Source: Lachnospiraceae bacterium (GTDB taxonomy: Bacteria; Bacillota; Clostridia; Lachnospirales; Lachnospiraceae). From it: a stretch of 33,933 nucleotides of DNA. Shown in pieces: positions 15,331 to 23,335 of the stretch (the first letter of the stretch is position 1; each line of letters begins with the position of its first letter). The notes beneath the pieces were generated by a model. The model had not been told where the DNA came from and did not search any database. It worked only from the letters and a program-made list of their open reading frames with translations. The stretch is from contig JAFXEW010000045.1 of the NCBI GenBank assembly GCA_017513625.1, forward strand, positions 1-33,933, written 5' to 3'. Both the position numbers and the translations under genes were made by a program.

Positions 15331-15389
15331 CATCGGTTAATCTCCGATGATTGTTACACTATATTATACGTTGGGGCAGTGTAAGTCAA
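15331..15389 (-). promoter_or_regulatory. mecA upstream region: promoter-like boxes and inverted repeat
   Basis: On the minus strand TTGACT (15389-15384) precedes TATAAT (15368-15363) by 15 bases, or TAATAT by 17. An inverted repeat CATCGG/CCGATG (15331-15336, 15344-15349) lies in the leader. From 15390 to about 15610 no gene is seen, only a small hairpin GGAAC-AAATC-GTTCC at 15554-15568. Confidence 0.4.
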
Positions 15390-15679
15390 TAATCTGCGGC
15401 CGAATTTAAAGTTTTTTAAGAAATATAGACTATATATAGCCTTTTGCTTGCTTTTTTATAAAGTAACTCTTAAAATATAAAGTGCAGATATCCTCCGCCA
15501 TAAGGAACGGAAGGAGGGCTGTGTCTATATTCCGGTTATCCCATTCTTATTATGGAACAAATCGTTCCGAATCATCCTATTTATTTTGTTAAAAACATTG
15601 TTTTTACACTTATATTATAGCATAAAAGACGTATACATTCCATTATTTTGTAGTATATCTTTTATGGTAATATTTATAA

Positions 15680-16057
15680 TATGCGCCTTGGTTTTCTTGG
15701 TCCGTAAAGGTGCATAAAGGGGATGTCTTACAGGCGAGACCATTTGCCTGCATTATGTTGATCCGTTAAAATTCAGTTTATAATTCAAATCAGATTCTAC
15801 AGGGGAACCCCGGTCATGGGAGCCGGTTCCGGGTAAGAGGATATCTGTTTCTTTTCGCTTCCGGGGAAGCTAATATATATCACGCTGTCTTTTGGTTAGG
15901 GAAGCGGAGGGAAGTATCCGTTAATCAGTTGTGGATTGCCTCCTATGCTGATGTCAAATCGGTCGTACATAAAGGGAAAATAGATAATGACGATACCGAC
16001 AGGATATGGTAAAATGTAACTGTTCGGTCTGCTGTGCGGACCGGGCAGTTCTTTTTT
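15680..16057 (+). ncRNA. Candidate structured RNA or riboswitch-like leader ending in a terminator, class unknown
   Basis: There is no credible ORF, but several local structures occur in order. A 10-bp stem TATGCGCCTT/AAGGTGCATA spans 15680-15716. CAGGC/GCCTG is at about 15730-15749. A GGAA-CCGG/CCGG-TTCC hairpin is near 15814-15838. GCTTCC can pair with either of two downstream GGAAGC copies. A GGAGG/CCTCC stem (15906-15943) has a loop ATCAG (15924-15928) that can pair with CTGAT at 15948-15952, an H-type pseudoknot. A 15-bp terminator stem (16018-16050) followed by TTTTTT ends it, 90 bases before the GH18 gene. The 5' end is uncertain: AT-rich promoter-like boxes occur at 15586-15618 and TATAAT at 15675. 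Confidence 0.5.
16018..16057 (+). terminator. Strong terminator upstream of the GH18 gene
   Basis: A fully paired 15-bp stem (16018-16032 with 16036-16050, including G-U pairs) is followed by C and six T. No protein gene precedes it on this strand, so it ends a non-coding transcript or acts as a leader terminator. Confidence 0.9.
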
Positions 16058-16147
16058 GCATTAGTAGTTTCCGCAATCGGGGAACGGCATGAAAGTTATC
16101 CGGTACGGAGAGATTAAAGAAGGATAAAGAATAGAGAGGTTTGACAT

Positions 16148-17869
16148 ATGAAAAGAAAGATTTTACCCGTGGTATTGGCCCTTGTATTGATTATTGCGGC
16201 AGGCGCGGTTTTGGTGGGCGGATACCTGGCAGAAAAGTATTCATACAGTACGGAGAGAGTAGATCTCGCAGAGCATTACGGCAGCAGCGGTCAGGAAAGG
16301 ACAATAGTGCTGGGAGATGAAGTGACGGAAGAGAAGGGCATTATCAGGGATGGAGTATGTTATTTTGAACTGAGTGCAGCAAAAAGACTTTTTTCCGAGA
16401 TTTTTTACGCAGACATGGGCGGGGAACAGCTGTTATATACCACGGCTACGGATACCGTAAAGACCGGGTTCGGAGAGAAGCAGTATGAAAATTGCGAAGG
16501 TGTTACGGAAGTGGACTATGTGACCTGTTATGCTGAAGATGACAAGGTATATGTGGCTGCAGATTATGTAAAGCAGTTTGTGAATTTTTCCTATGAAACA
16601 TATGACCATCACATGCTGGTATATACTGCATGGGGTGAGGCGGTAAAGGCAGATGCTGTCAAGGAGACTGCGCTGCGTCAGAAAGGCGGCATCAAGAGCT
16701 CGATTTTGACAGATGTGTCAGAAGGAGAGGCTTTGGAGATTCTCGAGCCTATGGAAACCTGGTGCAAGGTGAAAAACGCACAGGGCATTATCGGCTATGT
16801 GGAAAATAAGCTGCTGGGGCCTGAATATACAGTACAGGAGACTCCGGTAACGGATGTACAGACAGAGGAATACACTACCAGACAGTTGCCGGTGCGTGTG
16901 AGCATGGGATGGCATTCCATCGGAGGGCCTGCGGGAAATGATACTCTGGAAAGTATGGCAGGCGGATGCAAAGGCATGAACGTGATTGCGCCAACATGGT
17001 TCAGTATGACGGATGATATGGGAAGCATCAGGAACTTCGGACAGAAAAGTTATGTAGACAGGGCACATGGCATGGGATTGTACGTGTGGGGTGTGCTTGA
17101 CAATTTTAATTATGCCAATGAAAATGATATAAATATTGATGAGTATGCGGTGCTTTCTTCCACTGCCTCCAGACAGAATCTGGTAAGCAATGTAGTAAGC
17201 CAGGCCCTGCAGCTGGGACTTGACGGTATTAATCTGGATTTTGAGGGATTGGATTCAGCATGCGGCCCTCACTATGTTCAGTTTTTACGTGAGCTTTCCG
17301 TAGAGTGCAGGCGGGAAGGCATGGTATTTTCCATAGATAATTATGTTCCTTTTGATTTTAATACCTTCTATCGTCTGGATATACAGGGACAGATTGCGGA
17401 TTATGTGATTATCATGGGATATGATGAGCACTGGCATAACAGTGGAGACCCGGGCAGCGTGGCCAGCATCGGTTATGTGACTGCGGGACTGGACAGGACC
17501 CTGGAGGATGTGCCGGCCCACAAGGTAGTGAACGCCCTTCCTTTTTATACAATACTTTGGAAAATACAGGGTGCGGACGTGACGGATGATTATGTGACTA
17601 TGGTGAACCAGCCGGGCCTTATCGGCAGAAATAATCTGCAGCCGGTGTGGGATGAAGAGACCTGCCAGAACTATGCGGAGTGGACAAGCGGAAACAGCAC
17701 CTACCGCATCTGGTTTGAGGATTCCCAGTCCCTGATGTCCAAGCTGAATGCAATGATTAACCGCAATATCGGTGGAATGGCAGTCTGGAGATTGGGTTAT
17801 GAAGATAAAAATATCTGGAATCTGCTGAATACTTACACCAGCCTGCCATTAAATTCGACTACGCCGTAA
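16148..17869 (+). CDS. Membrane-anchored glycoside hydrolase 18 family protein with SH3-like domain
   Basis: A 573-residue exported protein. Residues 5-27 are a hydrophobic signal anchor. About 52-160 resembles the beta-rich stalk domain often annotated as copper amine oxidase N-terminal. About 165-225 is a bacterial SH3-like domain (LRQKGGIKSSILTDV, WCKVKNAQGIIGYV). From about 248 a GH18 barrel begins, with the catalytic motif DGINLDFE at 359-366 and acid Glu366. Similar proteins include YaaH-like spore or cell wall enzymes that cleave N-acetylglucosamine-containing glycans; the substrate here is probably peptidoglycan but unproven. It is preceded by a long structured leader and terminator, and RBS AGAGAGG. 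Confidence 0.9.
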   Translation: MKRKILPVVLALVLIIAAGAVLVGGYLAEKYSYSTERVDLAEHYGSSGQERTIVLGDEVTEEKGIIRDGVCYFELSAAKRLFSEIFYADMGGEQLLYTTATDTVKTGFGEKQYENCEGVTEVDYVTCYAEDDKVYVAADYVKQFVNFSYETYDHHMLVYTAWGEAVKADAVKETALRQKGGIKSSILTDVSEGEALEILEPMETWCKVKNAQGIIGYVENKLLGPEYTVQETPVTDVQTEEYTTRQLPVRVSMGWHSIGGPAGNDTLESMAGGCKGMNVIAPTWFSMTDDMGSIRNFGQKSYVDRAHGMGLYVWGVLDNFNYANENDINIDEYAVLSSTASRQNLVSNVVSQALQLGLDGINLDFEGLDSACGPHYVQFLRELSVECRREGMVFSIDNYVPFDFNTFYRLDIQGQIADYVIIMGYDEHWHNSGDPGSVASIGYVTAGLDRTLEDVPAHKVVNALPFYTILWKIQGADVTDDYVTMVNQPGLIGRNNLQPVWDEETCQNYAEWTSGNSTYRIWFEDSQSLMSKLNAMINRNIGGMAVWRLGYEDKNIWNLLNTYTSLPLNSTTP

Positions 17870-17908
17870 ATGGCAAGAAAGTAAGTAGTAAGAACAGGAA
17901 TAAACAAA

Positions 17909-17955
17909 GGAGTGTTGTCTGCAGGATATTTAATCTGCGGAGCAACACTCCTTTT
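17909..17955. terminator. Terminator after the GH18 gene
   Basis: GGAGTGTTG (17909-17917) pairs with CAACACTCC (17943-17951), with an inner CTGCAG/CTGCGG partial stem, then TTTT. It lies between the convergent GH18 and surface-protein genes. Confidence 0.85.
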
Positions 17956-17982
17956 CATTTGGTTTCAGAATCTCAATTAAGC

Positions 17983-18792
17983 TTATCTGAAGGATTTTCT
18001 TAATGCAAGTTTACCGCATACGCAAAGCGCCAGCACACCTAATACCATTACATAAGGGAGGGTGTTTTCGCCTGTCTTGGGCACGTCATCATATTCGCTG
18101 CCGGCAGAACCGGTGGATGCAGCAGGTGTGGAAGCGGTACCGGAAGCTGCGGGGGGGGTGGTGGTGTAGTTCTCGGGAAGTACATTTAAATTGCCATCGT
18201 ACATGGAGAAAGTGCCGGGCTTGAAGTTGTAGCAGTCAAACTTCACATTGTTGTTGGCACCGTATGCATACAGATGACCTACTGTTCCCTGAACACCGAT
18301 AAAAGCATGTACCTTGGAGTCTGTGTTACAGATAACTTCCAGATAATCTACGTCATTATTGAAGTTTACAACGGATTTTTCATAAACATATGCCTTTTTA
18401 ACATGGCCGTTCAAAATGATGGTGCCGTCGAAAAGTGCATACACTTCATCGATTTCCTTTGCGGTAATGTTGGCAACGTTAGCGCCTTTGGAGGTAACAT
18501 TTGCCAGACGTACTTCGGGAATATTGATATAACACTGCTGGCCGGGGCCTCCGTCTACTACGATGGTATCACCGTCTTTGATGTGCTCATGCAGATAGTA
18601 AAGGTGGGAACCGTATCCAAGACTGTCATCCCATCCGCCGATCTGGAATCTCCAGTCGTTATCGGACTCCATGAACTTGATATAGTAAGTGGTGCCGCCT
18701 TCTGCGGATGCAGTCATGGTTGTATTGCTGAAAGGAACTACAAACAACGCAAGTGCAGCTAACAGAGTTACTAGTTTTTTGAGTTTACGCAT
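17983..18792 (-). CDS. Secreted surface protein with VPKTG sortase signal
   Basis: A 269-residue exported protein. The signal peptide covers about 1-30 with likely cleavage after ASA. A middle region of about 170 residues (GGTTYYIKFMESDNDWRFQIGG and onward) has a beta-rich pattern I do not recognise, including repeated short Val/Asn-rich strands suggestive of a beta-helix. A Thr/Pro/Ala/Ser linker follows (about 207-236). The sorting signal VPKTG is at 237-241, then a hydrophobic helix and the basic tail RKSFR. It is probably attached to peptidoglycan by the sortase encoded 14 bases upstream. Ligand or structural role unknown. Confidence 0.85.
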   Translation of the reverse strand: MRKLKKLVTLLAALALFVVPFSNTTMTASAEGGTTYYIKFMESDNDWRFQIGGWDDSLGYGSHLYYLHEHIKDGDTIVVDGGPGQQCYINIPEVRLANVTSKGANVANITAKEIDEVYALFDGTIILNGHVKKAYVYEKSVVNFNNDVDYLEVICNTDSKVHAFIGVQGTVGHLYAYGANNNVKFDCYNFKPGTFSMYDGNLNVLPENYTTTPPAASGTASTPAASTGSAGSEYDDVPKTGENTLPYVMVLGVLALCVCGKLALRKSFR

Positions 18793-18806
18793 AAATAACT
18801 TCCTCC

Positions 18807-19694
18807 TTATGATTCCGAGTTACGTACGGGCAGATAACTGTCTCCGGGTTCGACTTCCTTAGCCACCACCACGAAACGGCCGTTTTTAACATGGTAAACG
18901 CAGGTGGACAGGGTCAGGAACCGGTCTCCGTAGGAGGCGGTTACGCCTGTATCGTACAGGGAAAGATTTTTAATATTATTATAAAAGTCATCAAATTCTT
19001 CCTGCGAATCCGCCTGGAAAAATTTGTAGAACTTAAATACCTGGTCTGATTTTTTGTATACCTGGGAACGGAAAACTGCAATGACTTCGTAATTACGCTG
19101 ACATTCGGGGGTATACAGAATGATGTTTTTATGTTTCTGATAATAGTCCGGTTTTTCATAGTCCGTCAGATTGCCGAACATGGCGCCGGATTTCATATTG
19201 TGTCCGTGGATAATCAGATTGGTGGTGAGGGGACTTAAGCAGCTGTCCGTATCCAGCAGCAGGCTGCCGTTTTTATTATCACGACCTTCAAAATCCAGGT
19301 ATAGATACTTGTTTTCATCCTCAGGGGTCCACATAACAGGATAATCAATTACGGTACCGGGTATCTGCAACCACGCATGCATATCGGGGTTTGCCAGATA
19401 GGCATCACGGTAGGGATTCTCCACCTTAGGGAGCTCTTCTTCCGGGGGAGAGGAGGATGTATCCTGTTCGGCATCGGAAGAGTTGTTTGCAGAAGGATCA
19501 ACCGATTCTGTGACAGTGTCTGCATCGGAAGCGGCTGAGCTTTCCGGCAGCGGTTCCGGGCTGACGGATGCCACCAGTTCCTGTTGTCTGTCCGTATCCT
19601 GCTTGTCCGAGTACAGCATGTATCCCAGAATGACCAGACATATGACTATTAGCAGAGACAAAAAAGCAGATATTATTTTCTGTGCTTTGCTCAT
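18807..19694 (-). CDS. Class B-like sortase
   Basis: A 295-residue membrane transpeptidase with an N-terminal anchor at about 7-28. A low-complexity acidic Ser/Glu/Pro stalk follows (about 40-90), then the sortase fold. Catalytic residues are His165 in HGHNM, Cys265 in TLSTC and Arg273 in GRFVV. NPDMHAWLQIPGTVIDYPV and the extra helix (EEFDDFYNNIKN) point to class B rather than A or D. The likely substrate is the VPKTG protein in the same operon. Known class B enzymes of clostridia accept PxTG-type signals, so the pairing is reasonable. RBS AAGGAG. Confidence 0.93.
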   Translation of the reverse strand: MSKAQKIISAFLSLLIVICLVILGYMLYSDKQDTDRQQELVASVSPEPLPESSAASDADTVTESVDPSANNSSDAEQDTSSSPPEEELPKVENPYRDAYLANPDMHAWLQIPGTVIDYPVMWTPEDENKYLYLDFEGRDNKNGSLLLDTDSCLSPLTTNLIIHGHNMKSGAMFGNLTDYEKPDYYQKHKNIILYTPECQRNYEVIAVFRSQVYKKSDQVFKFYKFFQADSQEEFDDFYNNIKNLSLYDTGVTASYGDRFLTLSTCVYHVKNGRFVVVAKEVEPGDSYLPVRNSES

Positions 19695-19729
19695 GATGTC
19701 TCCTTATAAAATTGTATAAATACAGCTTT

Positions 19730-19758
19730 ATTTTACCGCATATTTTCGTGTTTTGAAA
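19730..19758 (-). promoter_or_regulatory. Promoter of the sortase-substrate operon
   Basis: On the minus strand TTTCAA (19758-19753) and TAAAAT (19735-19730) are 17 bases apart, about 36 bases before the start codon. Confidence 0.55.
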
Positions 19759-19858
19759 TCCTTTTTTGAAAATTTTAATAAATTTTAAAAAATTGCAGTT
19801 TTGGCAGGAAAGATACATATAATGATACAGATGATTGGGGCAGAATGGAATTTATGCA

Positions 19859-20587
19859 ATGAAAGAAAAACAGGAAAGGATTTTGAGGATTATTATGGGC
19901 GCTTTGTTTTTGACGGCAATGCTGATAGTGGGCAGGGAAGCAGGAAAGTCCGGGCTTACGGGGGAAAAGTGGCTTGCGGTCATGGGTAACGGGACTTCGG
20001 AAAGAAGATGTGTGGTATTGGACCCCGGCCACGGCGGCAGGGACCCGGGGAAGGTGGGCTGCAATGACGTGTTGGAAAAGGATATTAATCTGCAACTGGC
20101 CATGCGGCTGAAGACCTATCTGGAGGTCAATGATATAGAAGTAGTAATGACCCGCACGGAGGATCTCATGCTGGAGGGAGGAAGTGATGGGGAAACACAT
20201 AAGATACGGGATATGAAAGGACGTCTGGATGTCATAGAGGAGGCGGAGCCTGTATTGGTGGTCAGCATTCATCAGAACAGTTATCCGGAAAGTAGTGTGC
20301 ACGGTGCCCAGGTGTTTTATTATGAAGGAAGTGCCCAAAGTGCCGGCTTGGCAAAGTGTCTGGAAGAGGCGATAGAGGAATTTACAGCACCCGGTACTTC
20401 CAGACCCAGCAAATCCAATGACAACTATTATCTGCTTAAAAAGACTGCGGTACCTACGGTGATTGTGGAAAGCGGGTTTTTGAGTAATCCGGAGGAGGCG
20501 GCTAAACTGGCCACGCCGGAGTACAGGGACCGGATGGCATGGGCAATACATATGGGCATTGTGCGATATTTGGAGGATTCACTTTAA
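19859..20587 (+). CDS. cwlD: N-acetylmuramoyl-L-alanine amidase, CwlD-like
   Basis: A 242-residue amidase_3 enzyme with an N-terminal signal anchor (ILRIIMGALFLTAMLIVG). It cuts the bond between muramic acid and L-alanine. Zinc ligands are visible in DPGHGG, the Glu of LEKDINLQL and the His of VSIHQNS; the catalytic Glu is in VESGFLSN. CwlD proteins prepare muramic-delta-lactam in spore cortex and need a partner deacetylase, so sporulation ancestry is suggested, not shown. The ATG at 19859 is chosen because TATAAT at 19818-19823 would start transcription just upstream. A TTG at 19835 is an alternative; neither has a strong ribosome site. Confidence 0.85.
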   Translation: MKEKQERILRIIMGALFLTAMLIVGREAGKSGLTGEKWLAVMGNGTSERRCVVLDPGHGGRDPGKVGCNDVLEKDINLQLAMRLKTYLEVNDIEVVMTRTEDLMLEGGSDGETHKIRDMKGRLDVIEEAEPVLVVSIHQNSYPESSVHGAQVFYYEGSAQSAGLAKCLEEAIEEFTAPGTSRPSKSNDNYYLLKKTAVPTVIVESGFLSNPEEAAKLATPEYRDRMAWAIHMGIVRYLEDSL

Positions 20588-20591
20588 TTCT

Positions 20592-20620
20592 TTTACTTTT
20601 TAAAAAAGTTATGATATAAT
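20592..20620 (+). promoter_or_regulatory. Promoter upstream of sua5
   Basis: TTTACT (20592-20597) and TATAAT (20615-20620) are 17 bases apart. The predicted transcript start near 20627 leaves too little leader for an ATG at 20639 but suits the ATG at 20657. Confidence 0.65.
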
Positions 20621-20656
20621 AAATCAAAGTATGCGCATATGAAAAGGCAGCGAAAG

Positions 20657-21706
20657 ATGGAAACCAGGATTTTTCACATAACGGAACAGAATATGGATGA
20701 AGCCGCATTGGCGGTGGCAGGGGAAATCCTGCAAAAGGGCGGTTTGGTTGCGTTTCCAACGGAAACGGTTTACGGTCTGGGTGGGGATGCCCTGAATCCG
20801 GATTCTGCCCGCAGGATATACGAAGCAAAAGGAAGACCCAGTGATAATCCGTTGATTGTGCATATCTGCAGGATTGAAGATATGTATCCTATTGTCAGGG
20901 AAGTGACTCCCCGGGCACTGGCTATAGCGGAAGCTTTCTGGCCGGGACCGTTAACATTGATTCTTGAAAAGTCTGACAGGGTGCCCTATGAAACCACCGG
21001 CGGTCTGGATACCGTGGCGGTGCGTATGCCATCCCATCCGGTGGCGGCAGAACTGATCCGTTGCGGCGGAGGATATATAGCGGCCCCCAGTGCTAATTTA
21101 TCAGGAAAGCCCAGTCCTACCCTGGCGAAATATGTGGTGCAGGATATGAACGGTCGTATCGATGCCGTCATAGACGGCGGTGAGGTGGGCATCGGACTGG
21201 AGTCCACCATTATTGACCTGACAGTGGAGCCGCCCCAGATACTGCGGCCCGGATATATTACCCGGGAGATGCTGGAGCAGGTGCTGGGACAGGTGGATGT
21301 GGATGCGGCCATCCTGGAGGGTGGCGGTGACCTGGTACCCAAGGCACCGGGGATGAAGTATCGTCATTATGCGCCTCAGGGAGATTTGATTATTCTGTCC
21401 GGTGAAGAAAGCAAGGTGGTTGATTATATCAACAAAGCGGTGCCGGAAGATGTGCGAGGGGGACATAAGGTAGGAATCATCTGTACGGACGAAACAGCGG
21501 GACTTTTCGGCGATGCAGTGATTAAGGCCGTAGGTACCCGTAAGGATGAGGAAAGTATAGCCAGAAGGCTGTACAGCATCTTGAGAGAATTTGATGATGA
21601 GCAGGTCACCAGGATTTATTCCGAAGATTTTGAAAGTGACGGACTGGGACAGGCCATCATGAACCGTCTGCTGAAAGCGGCGGGGCATAGAATTATATAT
21701 GTCTAG
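20657..21706 (+). CDS. L-threonylcarbamoyladenylate synthase (Sua5/YwlC)
   Basis: A 349-residue enzyme making threonylcarbamoyl-AMP from threonine, bicarbonate and ATP for the t6A modification of ANN-decoding tRNAs. The YrdC domain covers about 1-205 (FPTETVYGLGGDA, YEAKGRPSDNPLIVH, WPGPLTLIL, RMPSHPVA, APSANLSGKPSPT, ESTIIDL). The C-terminal Sua5 domain follows (APGMKYRHYAPQG linker onward), so this is the long Sua5 form rather than TsaC. The ATG at 20657 is preferred because AAAAGG precedes it by about 9 bases. It overlaps the untranslated start of rpiB and begins the rpiB-upp-dCMP deaminase series. Confidence 0.95.
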   Translation: METRIFHITEQNMDEAALAVAGEILQKGGLVAFPTETVYGLGGDALNPDSARRIYEAKGRPSDNPLIVHICRIEDMYPIVREVTPRALAIAEAFWPGPLTLILEKSDRVPYETTGGLDTVAVRMPSHPVAAELIRCGGGYIAAPSANLSGKPSPTLAKYVVQDMNGRIDAVIDGGEVGIGLESTIIDLTVEPPQILRPGYITREMLEQVLGQVDVDAAILEGGGDLVPKAPGMKYRHYAPQGDLIILSGEESKVVDYINKAVPEDVRGGHKVGIICTDETAGLFGDAVIKAVGTRKDEESIARRLYSILREFDDEQVTRIYSEDFESDGLGQAIMNRLLKAAGHRIIYV

Positions 21707-21722
21707 GAGGAAAAGAGAAGGT

Positions 21723-22151
21723 ATGATAGCAGTAGGAAGTGACCATGGCGGATTTGATTTAAAGCAAAAGGTATTGGCACATTTGGAGGCGCAGGGAATT
21801 GCGTACAAGGATATGGGATGTTATGCAAAGGAAAGCTGTGATTATCCTGTGTTCGGACATGCTGTGGCAAAGGCAGTTGCATCCGGAGAGTGCGAGAAGG
21901 GTATCGTAATCTGTACTACAGGTATCGGTATCAGCATAACTGCCAACAAGACACCGGGAATCCGTTGTGCTCTTTGCAGCGACAGTTTATCAGCTAAGAT
22001 GACCAGACTGCACAATGATGCAAACGTACTGGCTATGGGAGCGGGAATTGTAGGAGACAATCTGGCGATAGATATCGTAGACCAGTTTTTGGGAACAGCG
22101 TTCTCGGGAGATGAAAGACATCAGAGAAGAGTAGATTTGATTGAGCAGTAA
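21723..22151 (+). CDS. rpiB: Ribose-5-phosphate isomerase B
   Basis: A 142-residue RpiB/LacAB-type sugar isomerase that interconverts ribose 5-phosphate and ribulose 5-phosphate. [14 protein letters not shown] at the N-terminus is the family start. The active-site region is [15 protein letters not shown], with the catalytic-type Cys in [31 protein letters not shown] follows. The ATG at 21723 is chosen by homology; an in-frame ATG at 21699 would place the ribosome site AGGAGG inside the coding region. It follows sua5 by 16 bases. Confidence 0.95.
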   Translation: MIAVGSDHGGFDLKQKVLAHLEAQGIAYKDMGCYAKESCDYPVFGHAVAKAVASGECEKGIVICTTGIGISITANKTPGIRCALCSDSLSAKMTRLHNDANVLAMGAGIVGDNLAIDIVDQFLGTAFSGDERHQRRVDLIEQ

Positions 22152-22171
22152 GATACTGTGGGAGGGAAAGT

Positions 22172-22801
22172 ATGGCAAAAGTATTTGTAATGGACCATCC
22201 GTTAATTCAGCACAAAATCGGCTTTATCCGTAGAAAAGATACCGGTACCAAGGACTTCAGACAGACTATCAGCGAAATCGCTATGTTAATCTGCTATGAA
22301 GCGACCAGGGAATTAAAGTTGGATGAGATTGAAGTGGAAACACCCATTTGCAGTACCAGGGTAATGGAACTGAAGGGTAAGAAGATGGCAATTGTGCCTA
22401 TACTGAGAGCAGGTCTGGGTATGGTGGATGGTATGTTATCCCTGATTCCTGCTGCAAAAGTGGGCCATATCGGATTGTACAGAGATCCGGAGACACTGGA
22501 GCCTGTAGAGTATTATTGCAAGCTTCCCGCAGATTGTGCGGAGAGAGAGGTATTTGTGGTGGATCCCATGTTGGCTACCGGCGGTTCCTCTGTGGCAGCC
22601 ATCCAGATGTTAAAGGACAAGGGTTGCAAGAATATCCACTTCCTTTGTATTATTGCAGCGCCCGAGGGCGTAAAGAAAATGCAGGAGCTCCATCCTGATG
22701 TGGATATTTACATCGGTGCATTGGATGAAAAGCTCAATGATCACGGCTATATCGTTCCCGGTCTGGGAGATGCGGGAGACCGTATTTTCGGTACTAAATA
22801 G
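22172..22801 (+). CDS. upp: Uracil phosphoribosyltransferase
   Basis: A 209-residue enzyme that salvages uracil with PRPP to make UMP. The family start ([20 protein letters not shown]), [11 protein letters not shown], and the PRPP loop [11 protein letters not shown] are all present, with [10 protein letters not shown] at the C-terminus. RBS GGGAGGG is near 22160-22166. It sits 20 bases after rpiB and 30 before the dCMP deaminase gene, so the group covers pentose and pyrimidine nucleotide supply. Confidence 0.97.
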   Translation: MAKVFVMDHPLIQHKIGFIRRKDTGTKDFRQTISEIAMLICYEATRELKLDEIEVETPICSTRVMELKGKKMAIVPILRAGLGMVDGMLSLIPAAKVGHIGLYRDPETLEPVEYYCKLPADCAEREVFVVDPMLATGGSSVAAIQMLKDKGCKNIHFLCIIAAPEGVKKMQELHPDVDIYIGALDEKLNDHGYIVPGLGDAGDRIFGTK

Positions 22802-22831
22802 GACGACCGGACGGGAAAGGCGGAATATTAC

Positions 22832-23317
22832 ATGAAGATGAAGAGAAAAGATTATATAAGCTGGGACGAATACTTTATGGGGGTAGCCCATTTGGCAGGT
22901 ATGCGTTCCAAGGATCCTAATACCCAGGTGGGTGCTTGTATCGTCAGTGATGACCACAAGATACTGTCCATGGGATATAACGGTTTCCCCAGAGGATGCA
23001 GTGATGATGAGTTTCCCTGGGCAAGGGACGGTGAAGTGCTGGATACCAAGTATGCTTTTGTAACCCATAGTGAGCTTAATGCAATCTTGAATTTCAGGGG
23101 TGGTTCACTGGAAGGGACTACATTGTATGTATCATTGTTCCCCTGTAATGAATGTGCAAAGGCCATTATTCAGGCGGGGATTAAGGTGGTAGTGTACGCA
23201 AGTGACAAGTATGAAGGTACGCCCACCAATATTGCTGCCAAAAAGATGTTTGATGCGGCAAATGTTACTTATACAGCTTATAAACCAAGCGGCAAAACCA
23301 TAGAGCTTGAAGTGTAA
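22832..23317 (+). CDS. dCMP deaminase (ComEB-like)
   Basis: A 161-residue zinc deaminase converting dCMP to dUMP for thymidylate synthesis. The zinc site is His79-Ser-Glu81 (THSELNAIL) with Cys105 and Cys108 (PCNECAK). DPNTQVGACIV and MGYNGFPRGCSDDE are typical of the dCMP deaminase/ComE operon protein 2 family. An allosteric dCTP/dTTP response is common in the family but cannot be read here. It follows upp in the same operon. Confidence 0.94.
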   Translation: MKMKRKDYISWDEYFMGVAHLAGMRSKDPNTQVGACIVSDDHKILSMGYNGFPRGCSDDEFPWARDGEVLDTKYAFVTHSELNAILNFRGGSLEGTTLYVSLFPCNECAKAIIQAGIKVVVYASDKYEGTPTNIAAKKMFDAANVTYTAYKPSGKTIELEV

Positions 23318-23335
23318 AGGAAAGGAATCTGAGTC

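Noticed and set aside
15790..15960. Possible c-di-AMP (ydaO-type) riboswitch before the GH18 gene, suggested by GGGGAACC, GGGTAAG and AGCTAA and by the presence of gdpP nearby
   Set aside because: The diagnostic GGGGTGAATC-type block and the GTCAGCTAACCTCG-type 3' block are not present. I therefore left the RNA unassigned.
15680..16057. tmRNA, RNase P RNA, SRP RNA or cobalamin, lysine, fluoride riboswitch in the same interval
   Set aside because: None of the conserved core sequences of these classes was found in order. Short look-alikes such as GCTGATG occur without the matching partners.
19775..20551. Long minus-strand open frame (258 codons) opposite cwlD, and similar ones opposite sua5 and gdpP
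   Set aside because: They are antisense to well-supported genes, have no ribosome sites and no recognisable domains.
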